64,000 bases of DNA from Streptomyces sp. NBC_00247. GTDB lineage: Bacteria; Actinomycetota; Actinomycetes; Streptomycetales; Streptomycetaceae. A program made the position numbers and the translations under genes. Of the stretch, positions 57,866 through 64,000 are shown one piece after another (positions within the stretch are counted from its first letter, which is position 1; every line of letters begins with the position of its first letter). Below the pieces are notes generated by a model. That model saw only the letters and a program-made list of their open reading frames with translations, searched no databases and was not told where the DNA came from. The stretch spans positions 7,097,001 to 7,161,000 of the forward strand of contig NZ_CP108093.1 of NCBI RefSeq assembly GCF_036188265.1, read 5' to 3'.

Positions 57866-60112
57866 CTACCCCCGTCCGCCCACCGCCCCCGCCATCAGCG
57901 AGGCGATCCGCGCCGCCGACGTGCCGAACCCGGACGGACCCGTCAGCATGCCCCACGGCGACCGGGCCGCGTTCTCCCTGCGCAGGTCCTCCTCGCGGTA
58001 CCGGCGGCAGCCCCGGTGCCAGATCAGGATGCCCGCCATCCAGTGCCGCAGCTCGCGCACATAACCGGCGAGCACCTCACGGGACTCCGCGTCCAGCGCG
58101 AAATCGTCGTACAGCAGGGGAAGTTCCACCTCGGCGACATGCTCGAACTGCCTCAGGCGCCCGTTCATCAGGTCGTGGACGACCGCCACCCCGGTCGGGT
58201 AGTCGACGCCGAAGAAGTTCTGCACGACCAGGACCCCGTTGTGCACCTCACCCTCGTACTCGATCTCCTTCTGGTAGGAGAACAGGTCGTTGAGGAGCGC
58301 CGCGTAGTCCGCCGCCGCGTTCTCCAGCGACCGCATCGGACCGCTGTGGTAGATCTCCGGCGGCACCTTCTTCCCGTGCGCCAGTCGGCACAGGGCCATC
58401 GTGAGGTCCGACCCGAAGGTCATGCGCCGCATCTCGATGTAGTCCACCGGGTCGGGGATACGGTTCTGCGCCTGGTTCGCCAGCTCCCACAGCCAGCTCT
58501 CTGTCATCGACTCGACCGCGTACCGGAAAGCCCGCCGTCCTTCCTCGTCCATCGGGCCCGCGGTCCGCTGCCACAGGTCCCCGAGTGAACGTTCCAGCGC
58601 GTTGACCGGCTCCGGCACACCCGTCCCCGTCCCGTCCAACGGCATGAAGAGCGACAGCCTTTCGTTGGCCAGCCGCGCCCCGGCCAGGTCGCGGTTGCGC
58701 CCGTGCACCACCGGGAACCAGTCGTCGCCGTACGTGCCCCAGGCCAGCCACGCCGAAGAGAGGTCCAGCTCCTCGGGCGAGGCGTCCGGATGAATGCCCG
58801 CCGCGCAGAGCGGGAGGTCGATCGCGAGGATCCGGTCCTCGTCCCAGATGTGCGAGCCGGGCACCCCCGGCTGCTCCTCCAGGACGCCCATCCGGCGCGC
58901 CCAGTCGACGACCCGCACCCGCGCACCGTCCAGATGTGGGCTGAGCGTGGTCCCGAACGGCAGCCGCAGGTCCGGAATCAGGGAAGGGCCGACCCGCTGG
59001 TGCGGCACATGGCTGAGCCCCCGCAGCCGGGCCGTCTCCGAGCGGGGGGTGAAGCGGATCGACGCGGCGGCCGTACCGAACGTGTCCGACATCCCCAGGC
59101 GGCCCGAAGCGGCCTTCGAGCCACCGTCGTTCATGTAGCGGCTGGAGCGCAGATGCCATTCGTGCCCGCCGGACTGCCAGTCCTGGAGCCCCTTCACGTA
59201 CGCGAGGACGGCAGCACTCTCCGCCGGATCCAGTCCCTTGCTCGCGCTGAGCGGGCCGAGTTCGGTCAGCACCGTGTTCTCGAACTGCTGGAGCCGGGAG
59301 GTGAGCAGGTCGTTGACCGCCTCGGCGGCCTCCTGCGTCGAGCAGTCGAGGAACTTCTCCAGCACCAGCACCCCGTTGCTGTTCTCGCCTTCGTCCTCCA
59401 CCTCGCGCTGGTAGGAGAAGAGGTCGTTGCGCAGGTGTACGCCGTCGGAGAAGGCGTCGCGCAGGACCCGCAGGGCCCGGGCGTCCGCCACCGCCTCGGG
59501 GACCTCGGCGTTCGCCGCGTACTCCACCAGCCCGGCCGACCAGGGGGCGCCGCCCACCTTGCGGCGCATCTCGATGTACTCGACGGGGTTGGCGATCCTC
59601 CCCTCGTTGATGTTCGCCAGTTCCCACAGGGACTCGTTGAGCAGGTTCTCGGTCGCCTCGGCGAACCTCGCCCGCCACGCGTCCGACATGCTCGGCACCG
59701 TACGCGCCCACAGATCCGCGAGCCCCGCCTCGACCGGGTTGACCGGGTCCGGTGTCGCGGCACCCCGCTCCATCGGCATGAAGGCGGGCAGCCGTTCGAG
59801 GTAACGTTTCGCGCCCTCCCGGTCCGGGGTGCGCTTGAACAGCTCCAGGAAGTGGTCGTCGAAGAAGAAGACCCACACGTACCAGTCGGTGACCAGCGAC
59901 AGAGCATGGGACGAGCAGTCGGGGTGGGTGTACGCGCACAGCAGCGCGTAGTCGTGCGCGTCGAGGTCCTTCTCGTCCCAGATGCCGGATCCCTCCAGCA
60001 TCCCCATTCCGCGTGCCCACTCCTTGGTGTGACGCCGCGCCTCCTCCAGATGCGGGCTGAGCCGTGCCGGATACGGGACGTAGAAGTCCGGCAACGAGAA
60101 GGGCTGTGCCAT
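57866..60112 (-). CDS. geoA: Bifunctional germacradienol/geosmin synthase
   Basis: Converts farnesyl diphosphate to germacradienol (N-terminal half) and on to geosmin plus acetone (C-terminal half). The 748-aa protein has two terpene-synthase domains. In the first, the Mg-binding motif DDHFLE is at residues 85-90 and NDLFSYQRE at about 230. In the second, the aspartate motif reads DDWFP and the NDLFSYQKE motif is complete. The N-terminal MAQPFSLPDFYVPYPARLSP is family-typical. It is monocistronic, leftward, and its promoter region is shared with the amidase gene. No Crp-type regulator or methyltransferase (2-MIB type) is next to it. Strong family assignment. Confidence 0.97.
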   Translation of the reverse strand: MAQPFSLPDFYVPYPARLSPHLEEARRHTKEWARGMGMLEGSGIWDEKDLDAHDYALLCAYTHPDCSSHALSLVTDWYVWVFFFDDHFLELFKRTPDREGAKRYLERLPAFMPMERGAATPDPVNPVEAGLADLWARTVPSMSDAWRARFAEATENLLNESLWELANINEGRIANPVEYIEMRRKVGGAPWSAGLVEYAANAEVPEAVADARALRVLRDAFSDGVHLRNDLFSYQREVEDEGENSNGVLVLEKFLDCSTQEAAEAVNDLLTSRLQQFENTVLTELGPLSASKGLDPAESAAVLAYVKGLQDWQSGGHEWHLRSSRYMNDGGSKAASGRLGMSDTFGTAAASIRFTPRSETARLRGLSHVPHQRVGPSLIPDLRLPFGTTLSPHLDGARVRVVDWARRMGVLEEQPGVPGSHIWDEDRILAIDLPLCAAGIHPDASPEELDLSSAWLAWGTYGDDWFPVVHGRNRDLAGARLANERLSLFMPLDGTGTGVPEPVNALERSLGDLWQRTAGPMDEEGRRAFRYAVESMTESWLWELANQAQNRIPDPVDYIEMRRMTFGSDLTMALCRLAHGKKVPPEIYHSGPMRSLENAAADYAALLNDLFSYQKEIEYEGEVHNGVLVVQNFFGVDYPTGVAVVHDLMNGRLRQFEHVAEVELPLLYDDFALDAESREVLAGYVRELRHWMAGILIWHRGCRRYREEDLRRENAARSPWGMLTGPSGFGTSAARIASLMAGAVGGRG

Positions 60113-60318
60113 GTGCGTCGGGCCTTTCCAGGAGACTCCGCGCGCCGTTCGCGCGGACCCGTCTTGCGCGCCAGCACTACCCCTCGGCCATCCGGGCTAC
60201 GCACGCCGGTCATAAGTCGCATAATCACGACGGCCTCTCGCCGGTGGAGTAAAACTCCGGTAACGAAACCCGTCACCCGTCCCGTGCGCTCCTGCCCTTC
60301 GCAGGTCACGGTGGCTGT

Positions 60319-60336
60319 CAGTGGTCTGCACCACTG
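60319..60336. promoter_or_regulatory. Candidate DasR-responsive element (dre)
   Basis: CAGTGGTCTGCACCACTG is an 18-base dyad (7-bp arms, 4-base centre). Its inner 16 bases match the dre consensus AGTGGTCTAGACCACT at 14 positions. DasR is the GntR-family regulator of aminosugar use. The site is 129 bases upstream of the amidase start and 207 bases upstream of geoA. Confidence 0.55.
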
Positions 60337-60363
60337 GCTCATCCGTCGCTGTGCACAACGGTC

Positions 60364-60377
60364 TTGACGTGCCGTCA
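60364..60377. promoter_or_regulatory. Second copy of the TTGACGTGCCGTCA dyad
   Basis: Identical 14-mer to 49579-49592, with internal TGACG-TGC-CGTCA symmetry, 87 bases before the amidase ATG. Could be an operator, or a -35 element beginning TTGACG. Confidence 0.4.
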
Positions 60378-60464
60378 TTCAGCGTCGGAGAGTGTGCCGC
60401 CACGACGGAACGAGAGATCGACTCGCCCCACGGCACAGCAAGTCCCGCTCCCAGAAGGGTTGTC

Positions 60465-61787
60465 ATGACGTCGAAGAAGAGGTCCAGGCTCGCGCTCGCG
60501 CTGATCACGGCCGGCGCGCTGTGCACCGCCCTTCTCGCCCCGGCCGCCCACGCCGACGGCGTGCGCCCCGAGTGCCCGCGCAGCCTCGCCTGCGACTGGG
60601 TCCCGGCGGCTTACCAGCAGACCGGTGATCCGGCCGACAAGGCCACGTACGGCAATTACGACACCGCGGACCGGCCGAAGACCAACGCGATCAAGTTCAT
60701 CGTGCTGCACGACACCGAGGTCGACTTCGACGGAACCATCAGGACCTTCCAGAATCCGCTCAACAAGACGTCCGCCCACTACGTCGTCCGCTCCTCGGAC
60801 GGGCACGTCACCCAGATGGTGAAGACCAAGGACATCGCCTGGCAAGCGGGCAACTGGTACGTCAACACCCACTCCATCGGCATCGAACAGGAGGGCTTCG
60901 CCGCCGACGGGGCCGCCTGGTACACCGACGCGATGTACCGCTCCACCGCCAAGCTGGTCCTCCACCTCGCCGCCCGGTACGACATCCCGCTCGACCGGCA
61001 GCACATCCTCGGCCACGACGGTGTCCCGCCCACCAGTGCCGCCGGGACCACGGGCATGCACTGGGACCCGGGCCCCTACTGGGACTGGAACCGCTTCATG
61101 GCCCTCCTCGGCGAGGCGGTGCGGCCCTCCGGCTCGAAGAAGAGCGAACTCGTCACCGTCGCACCGGACTTCCGGGCGAACGAGCAGGAGTTCCGCGACT
61201 GCGAGAAGGGCGTCGACCTGCCGCTCCAGGGCAGCAGCGCCGTCCCCCTGCGTACCGCGCCCTCCGCCGACGCCCCGCTCTTCCCCGACCCGGGCCTGCA
61301 CCCGGACGGTTCGGCGGGAACCGACTGCGCCGCCGACTGGGGCAGCAAGATCAGCGCGAGCCAGCAGGCCGTCGTCGCCGAACGCGTGCCCGGCTGGACG
61401 GCGATCTGGTGGTACGGCCAGAAGGCATGGCTCAGCACTCCCGCCGGCACACGTGTCACCGTCCCCACGAAGGGCACCGTCGTCCGGCCGAAGGCGGGCC
61501 GGACCGACGTCCCCGTCTACGGCGTCGCCTACCCGGACGCGGCCGACTACCCGGCCGGCTTCACGCCCCGCACCGGCTCCCCGCTCGTCTACACGATCAA
61601 GGCGGGACAGTCCTTCCCCGGCGGCGGCGAGGCCCCGACCGGCTACTACTACGCGCCGACCATCGACGCGTCGACCCCGTACGACCACACGTACTTCGCC
61701 GGCGGACAGACGTACAGAAGCGTCCAGATCGGCCACCGGGTCGGGTTCGTGAAGGCGACCGACGTGGACGTGGTCCGCGTCGGCTGA
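60465..61787 (+). CDS. Secreted N-acetylmuramoyl-L-alanine amidase (Amidase_2)
   Basis: Zinc amidase cutting the lactyl-amide bond between N-acetylmuramic acid and the stem peptide. The 440-aa protein has a signal peptide ending AAHA (about residue 30) and an Amidase_2/PGRP domain (about 72-215) with Zn-binding His82 in FIVLHDTEVD, the block DIAWQAGNWYVNTHSIGIEQ, ILGHDGVPP, and HWDPGPYWDW with the second His. The C-terminal part (about 220-440) is not a recognised cell-wall-binding domain but is rich in aromatic residues and strands. ATG 60465 has AGAAGGG six bases upstream. A DasR-like site upstream suggests control by aminosugar supply. Confidence 0.9.
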   Translation: MTSKKRSRLALALITAGALCTALLAPAAHADGVRPECPRSLACDWVPAAYQQTGDPADKATYGNYDTADRPKTNAIKFIVLHDTEVDFDGTIRTFQNPLNKTSAHYVVRSSDGHVTQMVKTKDIAWQAGNWYVNTHSIGIEQEGFAADGAAWYTDAMYRSTAKLVLHLAARYDIPLDRQHILGHDGVPPTSAAGTTGMHWDPGPYWDWNRFMALLGEAVRPSGSKKSELVTVAPDFRANEQEFRDCEKGVDLPLQGSSAVPLRTAPSADAPLFPDPGLHPDGSAGTDCAADWGSKISASQQAVVAERVPGWTAIWWYGQKAWLSTPAGTRVTVPTKGTVVRPKAGRTDVPVYGVAYPDAADYPAGFTPRTGSPLVYTIKAGQSFPGGGEAPTGYYYAPTIDASTPYDHTYFAGGQTYRSVQIGHRVGFVKATDVDVVRVG

Positions 61788-61896
61788 CGTGGCGCCCCGG
61801 TCCGGGCGTGCGGACGTGACCGCGCCCGCCCGGACACGACCGCGCGCCCGCGGGACGGCGTGTCGGCACCACCCGCGAGCGCGCTCCCCCTTGAGG

Positions 61897-61923
61897 GCCG
61901 GTCGGGTACCACGCCCGACCGGC
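61897..61923. terminator. Bidirectional terminator, amidase/phosphotransferase
   Basis: GCCGGTCGGG (61897-61906) and CCCGACCGGC (61914-61923) pair perfectly around a seven-base loop between two convergent genes. Confidence 0.8.
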
Positions 61924-61925
61924 GG

Positions 61926-63065
61926 TCAGCGTGTGCCGACAGCCGCCCGTACGGCCCGGCGGGCCATGGCGCAGTCGTCGTGCAGCCGGCGCAGCAGCAG
62001 CCGCTGTTCCTCGCCCGAGGACAGGGTGCCCGGACGGTCGTGCGTCGCCCCAGCCGGTCCCGGCTCCCGCATCGTCCGCTGGACGGCCGTCTCGTAGGTA
62101 CGGATCTCTCGTGTCAGCACGAGCATCAGATTCACCAGGAACGCGTCCCTCGCGTCCGCGCCCCGCGACTGGGCCAGCTGACTGATCTCACGGCGCGCCA
62201 CCATGGCGTCCCTGCCCAGCACCGTCCAGAGCGTCGCCAGGTCGTACCCCGGGAGGTACCAGCCCGCGTGCTCCCAGTCCAGGAGGACCGGCCCGGTGGG
62301 CGACAGCAGGATGTTGGAGAGCAGCGCGTCACCGTGGCAGAACTGCCCCATGCCCTGCCGGCCGCCCGCGACCGCGAGACCGTGCAGCAGCTTCTGCAGG
62401 TCACCCAGGTCGCGATCGGTGAAGAGCCCCAGCTCGTGGTAGCGGGAGATCCGCGAGGCATAGTCCAGCGGAGCGTCGAAGAGACCGGCCGGCGGGCGCC
62501 ATTCGTTGACCCTGCGGATGGCGCCGAGCACCTGGCGCACATCCGTGCGGGGCGGAGGCTCCACGGGGTGGCGCGTCAGCGCCGCCACCCGTCCGGGCAT
62601 CCGCTCGATCACCAGCGTGCAGTTCTCCGGGTCCGCCGCGATCAGCCGGGGCACCCTGACCGGAGGGCGGTGCCGGACGAACGAGCGGTACGTAGCTATC
62701 TCGTGCCGGAAGCGTTCGGTCCAGGCCGGCGAGTGGTCGAGTAAACACTTCGCCACCGCCGTCGTGCGTCCGGTCATGCCCACGATCAGTACGGAGCGAC
62801 CGCTGCGCCGGAGTACCTGGACCGGGTTGAACTCGGGGCAGATGCGCTGCACGGAGGCGATGGCCATGCGTACCTGCGCGCCCTGGGGACCCGACAAGTC
62901 GATTCTCCCGCTGAGCGGTTGGGTGCCCGGGCCCGCCGTCCGCCGGGTCCGGCCCAGCCCCTGCACCGGAGTGCCGGAGAGGGGGGCGAGGTACGGTCCG
63001 CCTCCGGATCCCCTCGGACGGAGCGGCCGGGGCGGGGCGGACACGGAGGACGATGCTGTGTACAT
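61926..63065 (-). CDS. Aminoglycoside phosphotransferase family protein (APH fold)
   Basis: Predicted small-molecule kinase, 379 aa, with the choline/aminoglycoside-kinase fold. The N-lobe has AVAKCLLDHSPAWTERFRHE (Lys for ATP), and the catalytic segments are GQFCHGDALLSNILLSPTGP (HGDxxxxN) and VLLDWEHAGWYLPGYDLATL (the D-E/H-A metal motif). An Arg/Pro-rich extension of about 60 residues precedes the kinase. Substrate not predictable; primary resistance role unlikely without supporting context. ATG 63065 was taken, as conserved sequence only starts later; a shorter start is possible. Confidence 0.8.
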   Translation of the reverse strand: MYTASSSVSAPPRPLRPRGSGGGPYLAPLSGTPVQGLGRTRRTAGPGTQPLSGRIDLSGPQGAQVRMAIASVQRICPEFNPVQVLRRSGRSVLIVGMTGRTTAVAKCLLDHSPAWTERFRHEIATYRSFVRHRPPVRVPRLIAADPENCTLVIERMPGRVAALTRHPVEPPPRTDVRQVLGAIRRVNEWRPPAGLFDAPLDYASRISRYHELGLFTDRDLGDLQKLLHGLAVAGGRQGMGQFCHGDALLSNILLSPTGPVLLDWEHAGWYLPGYDLATLWTVLGRDAMVARREISQLAQSRGADARDAFLVNLMLVLTREIRTYETAVQRTMREPGPAGATHDRPGTLSSGEEQRLLLRRLHDDCAMARRAVRAAVGTR

Positions 63066-63298
63066 GGGCGAAACAGATCCCTTCGTGCGCCGACAAGTTG
63101 CGTGCACCACCCCGGCCGGCGGCCGTCCGGCACCCTGGGGAGTACCGAGGGCTGCCGGGCGGGGTGGCGCACTCCTACCTGACACCGCGTCGCCCGTGGC
63201 AGTGCAGATGGCGTGCCCTGGCGAAGGGGTAGCGAATATGCACGGCGCATCTGACTCGGGGTTAGTGTGCAACTCAGCCGAGAACCTGGGGGCTTGAC

Positions 63299-64000
63299 GT
63301 GACCGGAGAACCCAACACCCGTCTTTCCGATCTGTTCGGCATGGCCGGATGGTCCAAGGGGGAGCTCGCGAGGATGGTGAACCGGAAGGCAGCGGCCATG
63401 GGCCACTCCCAACTGGCGACCGACACCTCGCGGGTCCGGCGCTGGATCGACATGGGGGAGTCCCCGCGCGATCCCGTGCCGGAGGTGCTGGCGGCTCTGT
63501 TCACCGAGCGGCTCGGCCGTGTCGTGACCATCGAGGACCTCGGGTTCGGCCGACGCGGGCGCACGGGAAAACGGCGGGTCGCCGGGAAGGACGAGAATCC
63601 CGACGGCCTTTCGTGGGCGCCCGAACGGACGGCCGCGGTCCTCACCGAATTCACGGGAATGGACCTCATGCTCAACCGACGCGGCTTGGTGAGCGCGGGC
63701 GCCGCGCTCGCCGCCGGCCCCGCCCTCACCGGCGCCATGAACGACTGGCTGCACGCCGATCCCGCTCCGGCGGCGGACGTGCCCCGAACCGACGGCCCCC
63801 TCCCCGCGGACCCGGCGGGGTTCGACCGCTACGACACCGCCCCCATCGGATCCGCCGAGGTCACCGCGCTGGAGAACTCGGTCGACATCTTCCGCAAGTG
63901 GGACGCCCAACGCGGCGGCGGACTCCAGCGCAAGGCGGTGGTGGGTCAACTCAACGAAGTGGGCGGTCTGCTGGCGTACCGTCACCCCGCGGACCTACAG
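63299..64000 (+). CDS. NsdA-like regulatory protein, partial (runs off the window)
   Basis: The frame from GTG 63299 stays open for 234 codons to the window end. The N terminus, TRLSDLFGMAGWSKGELARM, followed by TDTSRVRRWIDMGESPRD and LAALFTERLGRVVTIEDLGF, is a helix-turn-helix-like module of the NsdA family, which influences differentiation and antibiotic production in Streptomyces. A second conserved block, TAAVLTEFTGMDLMLNRRGL, is near residue 110. The rest of the gene, expected to hold TPR-like repeats, lies outside. A GlsA/Rho-type start with little ribosome binding site is visible. Function inferred from family. Confidence 0.75.
   Translation, partial: MTGEPNTRLSDLFGMAGWSKGELARMVNRKAAAMGHSQLATDTSRVRRWIDMGESPRDPVPEVLAALFTERLGRVVTIEDLGFGRRGRTGKRRVAGKDENPDGLSWAPERTAAVLTEFTGMDLMLNRRGLVSAGAALAAGPALTGAMNDWLHADPAPAADVPRTDGPLPADPAGFDRYDTAPIGSAEVTALENSVDIFRKWDAQRGGGLQRKAVVGQLNEVGGLLAYRHPADLQ

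Larger units (their letters stand above)
60113..60464. other. 352-bp divergent regulatory region (geosmin synthase / amidase)
   Basis: No gene. It is AT-rich by local standards around 60210-60255, with a GGAGT-AAA-ACTCC dyad at 60246-60258. It also has the DasR-like site at 60319-60336, the 14-nt dyad at 60364-60377 and an AGAAGGG ribosome binding site just before 60465. Promoters for both genes should lie here. Confidence 0.5.

Overview
This 64-kb window is high-GC actinobacterial chromosome, almost certainly Streptomyces. The evidence is the strong third-position GC bias, frequent GTG and one TTG start, ATGA/GTGA gene overlaps, a bifunctional geosmin synthase, an F420-type oxidoreductase, several small protein families typical of streptomycetes (DUF6479, DUF6328 and DUF6083 types), and an NsdA-like regulator running off the right edge. 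I saw no rRNA or tRNA gene, CRISPR array, intact insertion sequence or prophage.

Left part (1-18.3 kb): a compact Rho paralogue; the methylmalonyl-CoA mutase operon mutA-mutB-meaB; a tyrosine-phosphatase-like protein; an overlapping gene pair that appears to share a C-terminal domain; small conserved proteins (DUF1992, DUF3224); a GNAT acetyltransferase; a scar zone at 13.2-15.3 kb with truncated DJ-1/PfpI, AraC and ABC-ATPase remnants around one intact alpha/beta hydrolase; then a DUF6479-CDF transporter-VOC group.

Middle (18.4-34.4 kb): a run of mostly co-directional redox and carbon-metabolism genes. It holds an LLM flavin/F420 oxidoreductase, a three-subunit molybdenum hydroxylase (2Fe-2S, FAD/4Fe-4S and Moco subunits), an anti-sigma-type ATPase, an aldehyde dehydrogenase, a phosphoketolase and a D-2-hydroxyacid dehydrogenase. 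These are followed by a bacterial eRF1-like protein, a DUF1269 protein coupled to a glutaminase-STAS fusion, and a secreted endonuclease I. The content suggests aldehyde/redox balance and stress metabolism, but co-regulation is only inferred.

Right-middle (34.5-49.4 kb): an RlmG-like methyltransferase; an MMPL exporter with a histidine kinase and response regulator; an MpaB/DUF2236 oxygenase overlapping a Ser/Thr kinase with eight kinesin-light-chain-type TPR repeats; a DUF6083 protein; a BKACE enzyme; a phytoene-desaturase-like flavoenzyme; and a secreted serine hydrolase.

Right end (49.5-64 kb): an acyl-CoA ligase, an ACT protein, a membrane protein resembling DUF916/WxL proteins, a secreted metallophosphatase behind a four-unit 11-nt periodic sequence that looks like a PHO box, a HupE/UreJ-like protein, a lipoprotein, geosmin synthase, a secreted N-acetylmuramoyl-L-alanine amidase with a near-consensus DasR operator upstream, a phosphotransferase and the partial NsdA-like gene. 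The most testable regulatory predictions are the PHO box, the DasR site and a 14-nt dyad shared by the upstream regions of the serine hydrolase/acyl-CoA ligase and the amidase.
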